From: Chryseobacterium sp. FH1
Lineage (GTDB): Bacteria; Bacteroidota; Bacteroidia; Flavobacteriales; Weeksellaceae
Direction of reading: 5' to 3'
DNA: 64,000 nt
Assembly: GCF_000735135.1 (NCBI RefSeq)
Contig: NZ_JPLZ01000001.1
Span: 62,001 to 126,000, forward strand
Part shown: piece after piece, positions 54,854 through 63,972 of the stretch
How positions within the stretch are numbered: the stretch's first letter is position 1
How the letters are laid out: every line of letters starts with the position of its first letter
Made by a program: the position numbers and the translations under genes
The notes under the pieces: generated by a model
Databases searched by the model: none
What the model saw: only the letters and a program-made list of their open reading frames with translations
Told to the model about the DNA's origin: nothing

Positions 54854-56065
54854 ATGAAACTCAAATCTCCTGAACCATTCTGGCTCGTCAAAGACGGCAT
54901 CAAACATTCATATCCTTCACTAAGAGAAAATATCGAAACTGAAATTCTTATCATCGGTGGTGGGATCACAGGTTCGTTTTTGGCGCATCAAATGATAAAA
55001 GACGGATTCAAAACTGTTTTGGTTGACAGAAGGGAAATTGGAAACGGAAGCACCAGCGCAACCACATCGATGCTTCAATATGAGATTGATGTTCCACTTT
55101 TTGAACTGTCAGAAATGATTGGAAAAGAAGGTGCGGAAAAAGCCTATTGGGCGTGCTATGATTCGATTGATACGTTGGGAAAAGTGGCTAAGAAAATAAA
55201 ATCGGAATGTGGTTTCAAGAAAAAGGAATCACTTTATTTTGCGGCTTTAAAAAAAGATGTTCAGAATTTGAAAAAGGAATTTGAAGCTAGAAAAGCAGCA
55301 AAGTTTCCAGTGAAATGGCTTTCGGCCGAGGAAATTAGCAAGACATTTAAAATCGAAAATACGTTTGGCGGAATCCTTTCCGAACAAGGCGGAAGCATTG
55401 ATGCATTTTGCTTGGCTCACGACATTCTACATTATAATTATAAAAATAAAAAAGGACTCCAAGTTTTTGATAAGACCGACATTATTAAATTCGATTATAA
55501 AAAAAATGGTGTCACTGCAACCACAGAATTTGGAAATAAGATCAAAGCCAAAAAAGTCATCTTCTGCAATGGTTTCGAAAGTACAGAGATCATCAAAGAC
55601 GATTTTGTAAATCTGCTTTCAACTTACGCCATCGTTGGTGAACAAAACGAGAAAAATCACAAAGAGCTAAATGACCTTTTAGTTTGGAACACAGCAGAAC
55701 CTTACATTTATATGCGAACTACGGATGACAATCGGGTTTTGATCGGTGGTGAAGATGAGGAATTTGTGAATGCTAAAAAAAGAGATTCTCTGCTTCACGA
55801 AAAGGAACAAAAGCTTGTGAAAAAGCTTAGCAACTATTTACCTGAAAATAATTTCAGAACAGATTTTGTTTGGGCAGGAACTTTCGGCGAAACCAAAGAT
55901 GGACTGCCTTATATCGGTGAACATCCAGACTTTCCAAGTGCTTATTTTGTTTTAGGATTTGGAGGGAACGGAATCACATTTTCGGTCATCGGAATGGAAA
56001 TGGCTTCTCAATTTCTGAAAGGTAAAAATCACGAATTATCAAAATATTTCAAATTCCGAAGATAA
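54854..56065 (+). CDS. FAD-dependent oxidoreductase (DAO family)
   Basis: A 403-residue flavoenzyme of the D-amino-acid-oxidase/glycine-oxidase fold. The dinucleotide motif is IIGGGITGSFLAHQM (GxGxxG near residue 35), followed by VDRREIGNGSTSATTSMLQY, and the C-terminal FAD motif is GLPYIGEHPDFPSAYFVLGF. The Rieske domain seen on some relatives is absent. Substrate unknown. The next gene follows after 54 bp on the same strand. Confidence 0.9.
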   Translation: MKLKSPEPFWLVKDGIKHSYPSLRENIETEILIIGGGITGSFLAHQMIKDGFKTVLVDRREIGNGSTSATTSMLQYEIDVPLFELSEMIGKEGAEKAYWACYDSIDTLGKVAKKIKSECGFKKKESLYFAALKKDVQNLKKEFEARKAAKFPVKWLSAEEISKTFKIENTFGGILSEQGGSIDAFCLAHDILHYNYKNKKGLQVFDKTDIIKFDYKKNGVTATTEFGNKIKAKKVIFCNGFESTEIIKDDFVNLLSTYAIVGEQNEKNHKELNDLLVWNTAEPYIYMRTTDDNRVLIGGEDEEFVNAKKRDSLLHEKEQKLVKKLSNYLPENNFRTDFVWAGTFGETKDGLPYIGEHPDFPSAYFVLGFGGNGITFSVIGMEMASQFLKGKNHELSKYFKFRR

Positions 56066-56119
56066 TCTTTGAGAAAATCTCGTATATCATTTTAATTTTT
56101 AACTTTAATAAAAATCTAA

Positions 56120-56485
56120 ATGATGAAAACCTTCGAAGATTACTTCTCCCAGTTTGATGAAGAACTTATAGATAAGTTGGAAACAATACGTTCCGAAATC
56201 AAAAAAGAGATTCCGGAAGCCACGGAATGTATCAAATATCTAATGCCAACGTTCGTCTATGAAACCAAAAATCTGATTCATTTCGCAGCATTTACCAATC
56301 ATATTGGACTTTATCCAGGACCAGAGGCGGTCGCATTTCTCGAAAGGGAATTGTCTAATTACAAAACTTCGAAAGGCGCGATCCAGATTCCTTTGGAAGA
56401 CGATATTCATTTAGATTTAATTAAAAAAATCGTGCAACACGCCAAGGAAAGAATTCTCAAAACCACAAAAACCACTAATAAATAG
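56120..56485 (+). CDS. DUF1801 domain protein
   Basis: A 121-residue protein of the DUF1801 family (YdhG-like fold), with ETIRSEIKKEIPEATECIKY, LIHFAAFTNHIGLYPGP and a final helix. Members have been linked to iron handling in Bacillus, but function is uncertain. Two adjacent ATG codons (56120 and 56123) are possible starts. It runs convergently up to the DUF4252 gene, with only 14 bp between stops. Confidence 0.85.
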   Translation: MMKTFEDYFSQFDEELIDKLETIRSEIKKEIPEATECIKYLMPTFVYETKNLIHFAAFTNHIGLYPGPEAVAFLERELSNYKTSKGAIQIPLEDDIHLDLIKKIVQHAKERILKTTKTTNK

Positions 56486-56499
56486 TGGCTGGTGAAAAA

Positions 56500-57024
56500 T
56501 TAATTTCTATTGATTTTGATTTGATTTTTCTCTGTGGCATTGATGATTTTTGAAATATCATCAGCTGTAAATTTCCCTTTGACGTCTACGAAAATTGTTT
56601 CATCTTTGTCACCTTTCACTGTGATAATCATTCTTTTGATGATGTCGTCGGTTTGCTTTGCATTCAGGCTGATGAGATTTCCTTCCTGTTTTACAGACAT
56701 CCATTCTTCGTAATTATTACTGTTTAGATATTTCTGAAACTCAGCTTTGATGGGAGTTGTCGAACTTTCAACAATCAAAAGTTTAACATCACTTATTTTT
56801 TTTACCAAATCTATGACTTCCTGACTATCTCCATCTTCTCTCATTGCTTTTTTGACATAAGATTTTGCGAGGAAAGTCGGAACATTGACGCTGATATAAT
56901 TGGAGTTATCTTTGAATCCCGGATTATCAAAAAAATCGGTGTGCACTTTTTTGTGGGAAACCATACACGACTGCAGAAAGAAACCGACAATCATCAAAAT
57001 AATGAGGTATAAAAAACGTAGCAT
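56500..57024 (-). CDS. DUF4252 lipoprotein
   Basis: A 174-residue lipoprotein (cysteine in FFLQSCMVS, residue 20) of the DUF4252 family, with VNVPTFLAKSYVKKAMREDG, VIDLVKKISDVKLLIVESST and LNSNNYEEWMSVKQEGN. Last gene of an operon of four: sigma factor, anti-sigma, DUF4252-GIN protein, this. The function is unknown; such proteins accompany ECF sigma factors in flavobacteria. Confidence 0.9.
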   Translation of the reverse strand: MLRFLYLIILMIVGFFLQSCMVSHKKVHTDFFDNPGFKDNSNYISVNVPTFLAKSYVKKAMREDGDSQEVIDLVKKISDVKLLIVESSTTPIKAEFQKYLNSNNYEEWMSVKQEGNLISLNAKQTDDIIKRMIITVKGDKDETIFVDVKGKFTADDISKIINATEKNQIKINRN

Positions 57025-57030
57025 AATTCT

Positions 57031-58383
57031 TTAGTTTACTGAGTTAATAGTTGACCCTGTTCTTTCGTTGGCAGATTTTGTCACTTTAGAAGGATTTCCT
57101 CTGTATTGTACAGACGCTGCGGATGTAGCACTTGCTGTTAAACGTTCTGTTGTGTTGATTTTCACACTTGCTCCGGAAGATGCGTCCACAACTGCAGATT
57201 TGGTTACAAAATCGCCTGCTGAGATAGAACTTCCGCTACTTGCACTGTAAACTCCCGAATCTGCTTTACCTGATAATTTGATAGAACTTCCGCTGCTTGC
57301 TTCCAAAGCCAGAGATTTAGTTTCCAGATTCATTTTCACACTTACACCAGAAGAAACATCCAATGCTGTGTTTGTAGAGATTTTGAAGCTTCCTGAAACC
57401 TGTGAACCAGATGAACAGCTTGCTACAAATGTAGATTCGCTGACAGGATTTACAGCTTTGAAAATAGAGCCGGACTTCGTAATCAATCTTGATAATTTTG
57501 GTCCGGAAACTATGACTTTAAGACTGTTGAAATTCAAGTTCTTAACACCTTTATTTCTAACAAAGATTTTCAAAACACCGTTTTCAACTTCTGTGATAAC
57601 ATATTGCTGTTTTTCGGGATCCACTTTTACAATCACACTTTGCTTTGTACTTTGAGTGAATTCTACATCCACTCCCGAAGACGTTTCTATTCCGTTAAAA
57701 GCAGGAACATTTCTTTCACTTCCAATATTTGTTGTCCCAGAATTATTTGTAGTTGTAAAGGTCGTGGTTCCTGACCCATCAGTTATTGTATGAGTTGAAG
57801 TATTTGTATTAGCAAAAGTAGATGAATTAATCGTTTTTACAGGATTAATAGAAGTTACATTTTGTGTCTCTTCCATCATTTTGCTCACGTCGTCCATAGA
57901 GATTTTCCCGTCCAGCATCATCAAAACCGAACTGTCTTCCGACATAATGTTCAGGATCAAGTTGTCCATCACATTTGCAGTGATATCCTGCGCCATGAAT
58001 TTGATTTTGTTGTCGCGACTATTCACTGTCATCAACTCTTCATATTTCATATTTTTGAGAGATGCTTCAATTTCCTTCTCTATTTTTCCAGATTGTAAAA
58101 GTATTTTCTGGTCGTCCTTATCTGGATTTGAAGAAGTTCTCGGTTTTTCCAGGATTAGCATTTTCAATCCGTTTACCTTTCCCAAAAGTGGCTGGATTTT
58201 CCCCAATTCTTCATCATCGATTTTCAGATTGTTCAGAAGTTTGAACATTGGTTTTGCAATCTTGATAGATGTTACGCCCTCCGTGTCCTGATAATGGTCG
58301 AAGAGTTCATTTAGTTTTTCCGACTGCCCAAAGATGTTGGTGGACAGCAGAAAGAGTACGAATATTACTGATATTTTTTTCAT
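57031..58383 (-). CDS. exported DUF4252 and GIN (DUF2807) domain protein
   Basis: A 450-residue exported protein. Signal peptide (ends NIFGQ), then a DUF4252 domain at about 20-170 (TSIKIAKPMFKLLNNLKIDD, LRVLILEKPR-like KMLILEKPRT, YEELMTVNSRDNKIKFMAQD), a Thr/Ser/Asn-rich linker, then a GIN/DUF2807 beta-helix from about 225 (FNGIETSSGVDVEFTQSTKQ, repeated ASSGSSIKLSG and VDASSGASVKI rungs). It sits 6 nt upstream of the DUF4252 lipoprotein gene in the same operon. It may be a periplasmic or surface sensor or output protein for the sigma factor. Confidence 0.88.
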   Translation of the reverse strand: MKKISVIFVLFLLSTNIFGQSEKLNELFDHYQDTEGVTSIKIAKPMFKLLNNLKIDDEELGKIQPLLGKVNGLKMLILEKPRTSSNPDKDDQKILLQSGKIEKEIEASLKNMKYEELMTVNSRDNKIKFMAQDITANVMDNLILNIMSEDSSVLMMLDGKISMDDVSKMMEETQNVTSINPVKTINSSTFANTNTSTHTITDGSGTTTFTTTNNSGTTNIGSERNVPAFNGIETSSGVDVEFTQSTKQSVIVKVDPEKQQYVITEVENGVLKIFVRNKGVKNLNFNSLKVIVSGPKLSRLITKSGSIFKAVNPVSESTFVASCSSGSQVSGSFKISTNTALDVSSGVSVKMNLETKSLALEASSGSSIKLSGKADSGVYSASSGSSISAGDFVTKSAVVDASSGASVKINTTERLTASATSAASVQYRGNPSKVTKSANERTGSTINSVN

Positions 58384-58479
58384 TTTGATATTGGTTTAAT
58401 GTACAATTTGACCGCTAGTTTGATTAGATCTATTTTGAAAATATTTTCAACGGCGATGACAATTTGATTTTAAAATTAA

Positions 58480-59217
58480 TTAATTGAGAATCTTGTAGAA
58501 ATCAACTTGATTTTGGGCAGATTCTGCGTGATTTATGGTTTCGGTAACGTTACTTGCAAAATAATTAAAAGCATTTTCTGTCACGGCAATCGCTTGATTC
58601 TCATCATAGATTGGTTTTCCGTTGATGATGACATAATTCGGATTGTAATCTGAGATCGATTGTGCCGGATTCTGGAGTTGCTTGTCTCCATTTTTTGTTG
58701 ATGATTCCTGCTGAGCCATTAGCTTGTCAAATTCCTTTTTCACTAGATCTTTCACCGCTTTCTCATTCGGAATTTTATCAGCCTTCTTATTTTCCTGATT
58801 TGCCAAAATTGGTTTCGGTGTCGAAGTTTGTTCTATTGTTTCTTTCACTGGCACAACTGGCGTTGTATTTTGTTTCTTCGGTCCTTCATTATTTTTTACG
58901 ATTACCATCTCAACATCTTGAGGTTGATTGAACATCCAAAGCGCACCGATTCCCATTAATAAAACCAAACTTGCCGCCATCCAATAAACTTTGTATGAAG
59001 ACTTTTTAATTGGCATCGGGATGATTTTCGGTTCTTCCGTTTTCTTTAAGAAATCTTCGAAACTGATATCTAATTTTTCTTGTTTCTCTTCTTTTAGAAA
59101 TGAGAAATAAGGGTTGTCGCTTTCATTTTTTAGGAACAATTCTTCTTCTGGCGTCAATTCCTCGCCTTCGAAGAATTTAGATTCCCAATCCTTGTATTTG
59201 TCGGTTTTCATACGCAT
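58480..59217 (-). CDS. putative anti-sigma factor, single-pass membrane protein
   Basis: A 245-residue protein: cytoplasmic acidic N-terminus (FEGEELTPEEELFLKNESDN), one transmembrane helix (YWMAASLVLLMGIGALWMF, about 80-98) and a periplasmic Lys/Gln/Pro-rich region ending with a conserved NAIAVTENAFNYFASN-like segment. It overlaps the sigma-factor gene by 35-41 nt (ATG at 59217 or 59211), the usual sigma/anti-sigma coupling. No zinc (ZAS) motif is seen, so assignment rests on topology and context. Confidence 0.75.
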   Translation of the reverse strand: MRMKTDKYKDWESKFFEGEELTPEEELFLKNESDNPYFSFLKEEKQEKLDISFEDFLKKTEEPKIIPMPIKKSSYKVYWMAASLVLLMGIGALWMFNQPQDVEMVIVKNNEGPKKQNTTPVVPVKETIEQTSTPKPILANQENKKADKIPNEKAVKDLVKKEFDKLMAQQESSTKNGDKQLQNPAQSISDYNPNYVIINGKPIYDENQAIAVTENAFNYFASNVTETINHAESAQNQVDFYKILN

Positions 59218-59695
59218 AGAGTTTGTTAATTGATTCTTTCACTTTTTGTCTTGCTCTCATCAGATTCACGCGGACTGCATTTTCTTCCATTTCCATAATG
59301 CCCGATATTTCTGAGATTTCATATTCTTCCACATCTTTCAGGTGAATGACCATTTTTTGTTTTTCCGGCAGTTGGTTGATGAATCCCAAAATCTGCTCTC
59401 TCATATTGTTGGTTTCGATTTGATAAAGTTCCGAGGTGTGTTTTGTATGGCTCGCAAATCCCAATTTCACTTCGTGGTGTTTCAGGCGATTCAGACATTC
59501 ATTTTTCACACTTCGCATTGCGAAACTTTTCAAATTCTCTACAACCAAAAGTTCTTCTTTTTTCTGCCAGAACTTCATCATCAAATCCATTACCACATCT
59601 TCCGCTTCGTCTGCACTCATTAAAAACTTTTTGGCAAAACGGAACATCTCATCCTTGAGACTGTAAACCGTTTGTTGAAAGTTTTCTTGGGTCAT
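59177..59695 (-). CDS. ECF-type RNA polymerase sigma factor
   Basis: A 172-residue sigma-70 family factor with region 2 (DEMFRFAKKFLMSADEAEDV, MKFWQKKEELLVVENLKSFA) and region 4 (GFINQLPEKQKMVIHLKDVE, EISGIMEMEENAVRVNLMRA). The ATG at 59695 (MTQENFQQTVYSLKD) fits best; an in-frame ATG at 59722 is also open. It heads the operon to the DUF4252 proteins, likely controlling an envelope-related set of genes. Confidence 0.93.
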   Translation of the reverse strand: MTQENFQQTVYSLKDEMFRFAKKFLMSADEAEDVVMDLMMKFWQKKEELLVVENLKSFAMRSVKNECLNRLKHHEVKLGFASHTKHTSELYQIETNNMREQILGFINQLPEKQKMVIHLKDVEEYEISEISGIMEMEENAVRVNLMRARQKVKESINKLYAYENRQIQGLGI

Positions 59696-60396
59696 AGATT
59701 TTAGTTTAATGTTGAGATTCAAAAGTTTGTGATTTCGAATCCGTGTAATTTCTTGGTTGTTTAAAAGTAAGACATCTGTAATGTAGCAATTATTACATCA
59801 AATATAAAAAAAGAACGTCAATTATCATTAAAGTATTGATAATCAAATTTTTAATTTGCAAATTTTATTCTCTTTTTTTTTAAATCTTGGTTAGAAATTA
59901 AAACCCCTTCAGAGTTTGAAACTCTGAAGGGGTTATATGGCTTTCGCGAAATGTTTTTATAGGTCGCTCCTCTGGAGCTTTAAATCTTGCTGATGTTTTT
60001 TCTACCAACAGATCACCGCTCTGCGGTTTTGCATTAAACTCTGGAGAGTTGTTGCGATTGTTTTAATACTTTTACAGGGCGCTCCTCTAGAGCTTGGTAT
60101 TGTTGCTTTCCTATCAACAGGTCACCGTTCTGCGGTTTTGCAGAGGAATGCTTTTCTTATAAAAATCTTAATCTTTTAAATACGAGACTTTTTATCTTTA
60201 ATCTAAACGCAAAAGATTTATATTAAAAGACAAATCTTGGACTTGAAAAGAAATGGTGAAACCTTGCGAAGCGCGCCCCGACTTATCTCAATTTTATACT
60301 TTTTTATTTGAGTCGATGACCACTTCGTCAGGTTTGAGTGGATCCCGATGTAAAATCGGGAGGGAACTGAAGGCAGATAAAGGCGCCCAACAAATT
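59696..60396. repeat. repeat-rich spacer upstream of the ECF operon
   Basis: No gene. Contents: a 16-bp near-perfect palindrome at 59902-59934 (AACCCCTTCAGAGTTT around a central G); two GGTCGCTCCTCTGGAGC units (59957-60032 and 60069-60141), the same family as at 24122; a GCGAAGCGCGCCCCG segment from 60267 with a TCCACTC end at about 60345, matching 6178-6207 in inverse orientation; and a short TCCCGAT/ATCGGGA hairpin at 60343-60361. Confidence 0.75.
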
Positions 60397-61656
60397 CTAC
60401 AACTCTCCGGTTGATAGAGATGTAGTGTCTTTTTCGCCGGCTCCTGTTGGGTTCATCGTTTTGTTGAATTTTTCCATCTCGTAAGGAAAATTTTCAAACA
60501 ATCCAGACAATGCCAATGCGGAGTAAACGCGCTGAGAATACTTGTTCCCGATGGCGATAATGGTAACTTTCGATTTCAAAAGATGCGCAAAAACGGCGTT
60601 GGAACCGTGCCACCAACCGTTGTGATAAGTGAGTTTTTCGCCGTTGTCAAATTCTTTCATCCGGAATCCTAGACCGTAATTGTTGATTCCTTTTTTCTCG
60701 TTGCTGTACGGTTGGAAGATTTTGTCTTTCAGTTCCGGTTTTAGGAAATCTTTGGAAAACATCGCGACGGAAAAATTGAGAAGGTCTTTCGGGGTTGTGT
60801 AAACATTTTTGTCGCCGTAAATCAAATCCAACCTGTCCAACGGATATGGTTTGTAACCGCTAAGAAAGGATTGGGACGCTGTTGGAATATCTTTTTTCTG
60901 GAAAATGTAGGAATGATTCATCTTCAAAGGTTTGAAAAGAATCTCTTGCATCGCCTCCGGAAATGGCGTTTCGGTAACTTTTTCAACAATCAGAGCAAGA
61001 AGCGCAAAGTTGGTGTTGCAATACATAAACCCAGTATTTGACGGCCTTGCCAACTCTGGTTTATACTTGATGAGCATTTCTACAACATCCTGATTGGTTA
61101 GATAATCTTGTTTGAGTTCTTCCGGTGCGGGCGAAATATTTTTGTCAAAGTATTCATATTTTGGAAGTCCACTTCTCTGTGAAAGCAAACTGAAAACAGT
61201 GATGTTTGGATAAGGAAATTTTGGGAAAAACTTGGTCATATCATCTTCCATTTTCAACTTTCCTGCTTCTACCAATTTCAGAACGGCCATTGACGTCATT
61301 GTCTTGCTGACAGACGCTACGTGGAGCGGTGTATTTTCGTCGATGGGCGTTTGTTTGTTTTCTTTGGCAAATCCTCTGTACTTTTCGAAGATGATCTTGT
61401 CGCCTTTTGCTATTAGTAATCCTCCGCTAAGGTCGCCTTGCTCCCAGACTTTTTGATAATAATTGGTAATTTTCGGGACAATATTTGGTTGTTCTAATAA
61501 GACATTGTCCTCTGCTGTGAAAACATTTTCAAGATTTACATTTCCGAAGTTTGGGAGTTTGGATTCGTAAGTTTCTGCTGGAACTTCTTTTTGTTTTTTA
61601 CAGGATAAAATTGATAGTGCTAATAAAACCGGTGCGATAACTTTTCTAAAATTCAT
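60397..61656 (-). CDS. serine hydrolase lipoprotein (beta-lactamase / penicillin-binding fold)
   Basis: A 419-residue lipoprotein (cysteine in LSILSCKK, residue 19) of the class C beta-lactamase-like family. The SxxK motif is ASVSKTMTSMA, the YxN motif is FMYCNTNFALL, and the third motif is HNGWWHGSN. Members of this family include peptidases, esterases and D-aminopeptidases; the motif set alone does not tell which, and beta-lactam resistance should not be assumed. Confidence 0.9.
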   Translation of the reverse strand: MNFRKVIAPVLLALSILSCKKQKEVPAETYESKLPNFGNVNLENVFTAEDNVLLEQPNIVPKITNYYQKVWEQGDLSGGLLIAKGDKIIFEKYRGFAKENKQTPIDENTPLHVASVSKTMTSMAVLKLVEAGKLKMEDDMTKFFPKFPYPNITVFSLLSQRSGLPKYEYFDKNISPAPEELKQDYLTNQDVVEMLIKYKPELARPSNTGFMYCNTNFALLALIVEKVTETPFPEAMQEILFKPLKMNHSYIFQKKDIPTASQSFLSGYKPYPLDRLDLIYGDKNVYTTPKDLLNFSVAMFSKDFLKPELKDKIFQPYSNEKKGINNYGLGFRMKEFDNGEKLTYHNGWWHGSNAVFAHLLKSKVTIIAIGNKYSQRVYSALALSGLFENFPYEMEKFNKTMNPTGAGEKDTTSLSTGEL

Positions 61657-61772
61657 TATAATCCAAACTTCGTTAAGGTTCGCAAGTTAACATAAAATGA
61701 AATTTTGACCGAAGAGAATTATCTTAAGAAATGTTAAAATAAACCGCTGAAATTTTAATTAATTTTAAGAAA

Positions 61773-62705
61773 CTAAACGTTGAAATTGTCAAGAATTTTG
61801 TCTACGATAATTTGAGCGAGCTTGATTTTGCTTTGGCTCGTCCAGCCAGCAAGATGTGGCGTAACAATCACTTTGTCAGAATCTAAAAGAAATTTTAAAT
61901 CCATATTCTCTACTTCCAGATTTTCAAAAGATGACTTTTCAAATTCCAGAACATCCAAACAAGCTCCAAGAACCTTTCCCGCTTCAATTGATTGTACTAA
62001 AGATTTCGTTTTAAGATTTTTCCCTCTGGCAGTGTTGATGAAGTAGAAATTCTTGTCCATTTTGGAAATGAAGTTTTCATCAATTAAATAATGTGTTTCC
62101 GCCGTCAAAGGAATATGAAGACTGAGAATATCTGCTCGGTTCTGAAGTTCTTCCAAAGATACCTGCGTTGCAAATTCGTCGGAGAGGTTTGGGAGAATGT
62201 CGTAGAAAATTACCTGAACACCAAAACCTGAAAGTCTTTTCGCAACCGCTTTTCCCATATTGCCGTAACCGATGATTCCGAAAGTTTTTCCCAGCAATTC
62301 GTCGCCACGGTTTTCTTCTCGTTTCCAAATACCATTTCTTACTTCATTCGAAGCAATAAAAAGTTTGTTCATCAAGATCAGCAACATGCCGACAACGTGT
62401 TCCGCCACGGAATCTCGGTTTCCTTCTGGAGAATTGATGAGTTTAATATTTAATTTGTCAGCCGTTTGGATATCGATATTTTCCATTCCAGCTCCTACTC
62501 TCGCAATGAATTTGAGATGGGAAGCTTTGGTCAAGAAATTTTTGTCTAATGGAATTCGGCTTCTTATTATAATGCCTTCATAATCCGAAATCTTATCCAA
62601 AACCTTATCGTAAGATGACGTATGATCTTCTTCCACCACAAAACCTTTCGCGGTAAGTTGTTCAGAAATTAACGGATGATTTTTATCGAGTTGAAGGATT
62701 TTCAT
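61773..62705 (-). CDS. D-isomer-specific 2-hydroxyacid dehydrogenase (phosphoglycerate dehydrogenase-like)
   Basis: A 310-residue NAD-dependent dehydrogenase. The Rossmann motif is GKTFGIIGYGNMGKAVAKRL, catalytic R is in FINTARGKNL, and the final His in TPHLAGWTS. The Glu in the partner loop (VLEF) completes the relay. It lacks the ACT domain, so it is short for SerA; closely related enzymes act on phosphoglycerate or other 2-hydroxyacids. Confidence 0.92.
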   Translation of the reverse strand: MKILQLDKNHPLISEQLTAKGFVVEEDHTSSYDKVLDKISDYEGIIIRSRIPLDKNFLTKASHLKFIARVGAGMENIDIQTADKLNIKLINSPEGNRDSVAEHVVGMLLILMNKLFIASNEVRNGIWKREENRGDELLGKTFGIIGYGNMGKAVAKRLSGFGVQVIFYDILPNLSDEFATQVSLEELQNRADILSLHIPLTAETHYLIDENFISKMDKNFYFINTARGKNLKTKSLVQSIEAGKVLGACLDVLEFEKSSFENLEVENMDLKFLLDSDKVIVTPHLAGWTSQSKIKLAQIIVDKILDNFNV

Positions 62706-62761
62706 TGAATAAATTTTTAGAAATTAGATTTTAGAGATTGATCATCCAAATCTTAAATAAA

Positions 62762-62785
62762 AAAAACGGACAAGAGCCCGTTTTG
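62762..62785 (-). terminator. terminator of the thioesterase transcript
   Basis: A 7-bp AAAACGG/CCGTTTT stem, with inner G/C pairs, followed on the minus strand by eight T. Confidence 0.85.
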
Positions 62786-62795
62786 TATTTTTAAA

Positions 62796-63320
62796 TTATG
62801 ACTCAGTTCCAAGGAACAATTTTTTGAGTTCCACAGAATCCGTTGGTTTCATTCTTCCGGAAAGGATGAGGGATAATTCTTTTCTTCTTTTTGCGGCTTC
62901 AAAACGCTCAATTTCTAATTCGGTTTCAGGAACCAATTCTGGAACTCTTGCTGGTTTGCCATCAACATCAATTGCCACAAAAGTGTAGATACCTGAGTTG
63001 GTATGTATTTTTTTCTGATTGATGGGATCATCTAACCAAACGTCCACATAGATTTCCATAGAGGTTGAAAATGCTCTTGAAACTTTGGATTCCAAAACCA
63101 CAATTCCACCTTCTGGAATTGGGTGGTCAAAAGAAACATGATTTACGGAAGCTGTCACCACTCTACATTCACTGTGTCTGGTAGCAGAAATAGATGCTGC
63201 GCGATCCATTCTTGACAATAGTTCGCCTCCGAAAAGATTTCTTAATGAATTGGTTTCGTTGGGTAAGACGATGTTCGTCATTACAGTAAGGCTATCTATT
63301 GATTTTTTGGATGTTTGCAT
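62796..63320 (-). CDS. acyl-CoA thioesterase (hotdog fold)
   Basis: A 174-residue hotdog thioesterase that hydrolyses acyl-CoA to free acid and CoA. NSLRNLFGGELLSRMDRAAS carries the catalytic Asn/Asp region, and VNHVSFDHPIPEGGIV follows. The ATG at 63320 overlaps the HU-domain gene by 29 bp; the ATG at 63281 just before NIVLPNE avoids the overlap and is an alternative start. Confidence 0.92.
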   Translation of the reverse strand: MQTSKKSIDSLTVMTNIVLPNETNSLRNLFGGELLSRMDRAASISATRHSECRVVTASVNHVSFDHPIPEGGIVVLESKVSRAFSTSMEIYVDVWLDDPINQKKIHTNSGIYTFVAIDVDGKPARVPELVPETELEIERFEAAKRRKELSLILSGRMKPTDSVELKKLFLGTES

Positions 63321-63972
63321 TCTTTATCGGTTTTATACTGTCTATTTTAATTGTATCTTGTTTGGGAATAATGACTGCAGGCGAATGTTTTGATTTCACC
63401 GCTGTTTTCTTTGTTGGAATTTTTGAAGATTTGCCAAACATCAATTCTGTATCACCAAAAAGGAAAAGTGCCGAAGTTCCAACAACGACAAGTGATAGGA
63501 ATGTCCAAAGCACACTCTTGTTCAAACTATAATCTTCGGTTAAGATTTTAACTTTGGATTTTGACTGCTTCAGGCTTTCCAGATTGACTGCTTCCAATCC
63601 GAAAACGTCGTCACTATTGTCTGCTATTTTGACTACATTTTTATTATCATCAAATTGAAATTGACCTAGGTTTCCAAGGCTGAGAATATTTCCGTCTTGT
63701 AATTTTTGAATCCATTTTGAGATTTCTGTTTTCAAACTCATTTGAGTTGTAAACAGATTGGTTTGAGTCTCTTCTGCAATGTATTTTGCTAAATGATTGT
63801 CAAAAACTGTGGGCTGATAATGGAACGCAACAACCTCTTTTGGTGGCGTGATGATGGAACTTTCTGCATCTATTTTTGCAGATTCTTTTGATAGTTCGAA
63901 AACTCCAAAATCCGGAACTTCTGCCTTGTGATGCTTCAGAAGATATTGATATAGATAATACTCAAAATTCAT
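63292..63972 (-). CDS. HU-CCDC81-type domain membrane protein
   Basis: A 226-residue protein with an N-terminal pair of HU-like folds of the CCDC81 type (NFEYYLYQYLLKHHKAEVPD, then VPDFGVFEL and the second SKWIQKLQDGNILSLGNLGQ), one transmembrane helix (TFLSLVVVGTSALFLFG, about 160-178), then a Lys/Ser/Ile-rich periplasmic tail without an SPOR domain. Related Bacteroidota proteins carry a C-terminal SPOR domain and are thought to act in cell division or peptidoglycan. The ATG at 63972 is preferred over a GTG at 63978. Confidence 0.8.
   Translation of the reverse strand: MNFEYYLYQYLLKHHKAEVPDFGVFELSKESAKIDAESSIITPPKEVVAFHYQPTVFDNHLAKYIAEETQTNLFTTQMSLKTEISKWIQKLQDGNILSLGNLGQFQFDDNKNVVKIADNSDDVFGLEAVNLESLKQSKSKVKILTEDYSLNKSVLWTFLSLVVVGTSALFLFGDTELMFGKSSKIPTKKTAVKSKHSPAVIIPKQDTIKIDSIKPIKNANIQKINR

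Noticed and set aside
60397-61656. Beta-lactam resistance gene
   Set aside because: SxxK, YxN and HNG motifs define a broad serine hydrolase family; nothing specific to beta-lactamase function is visible.
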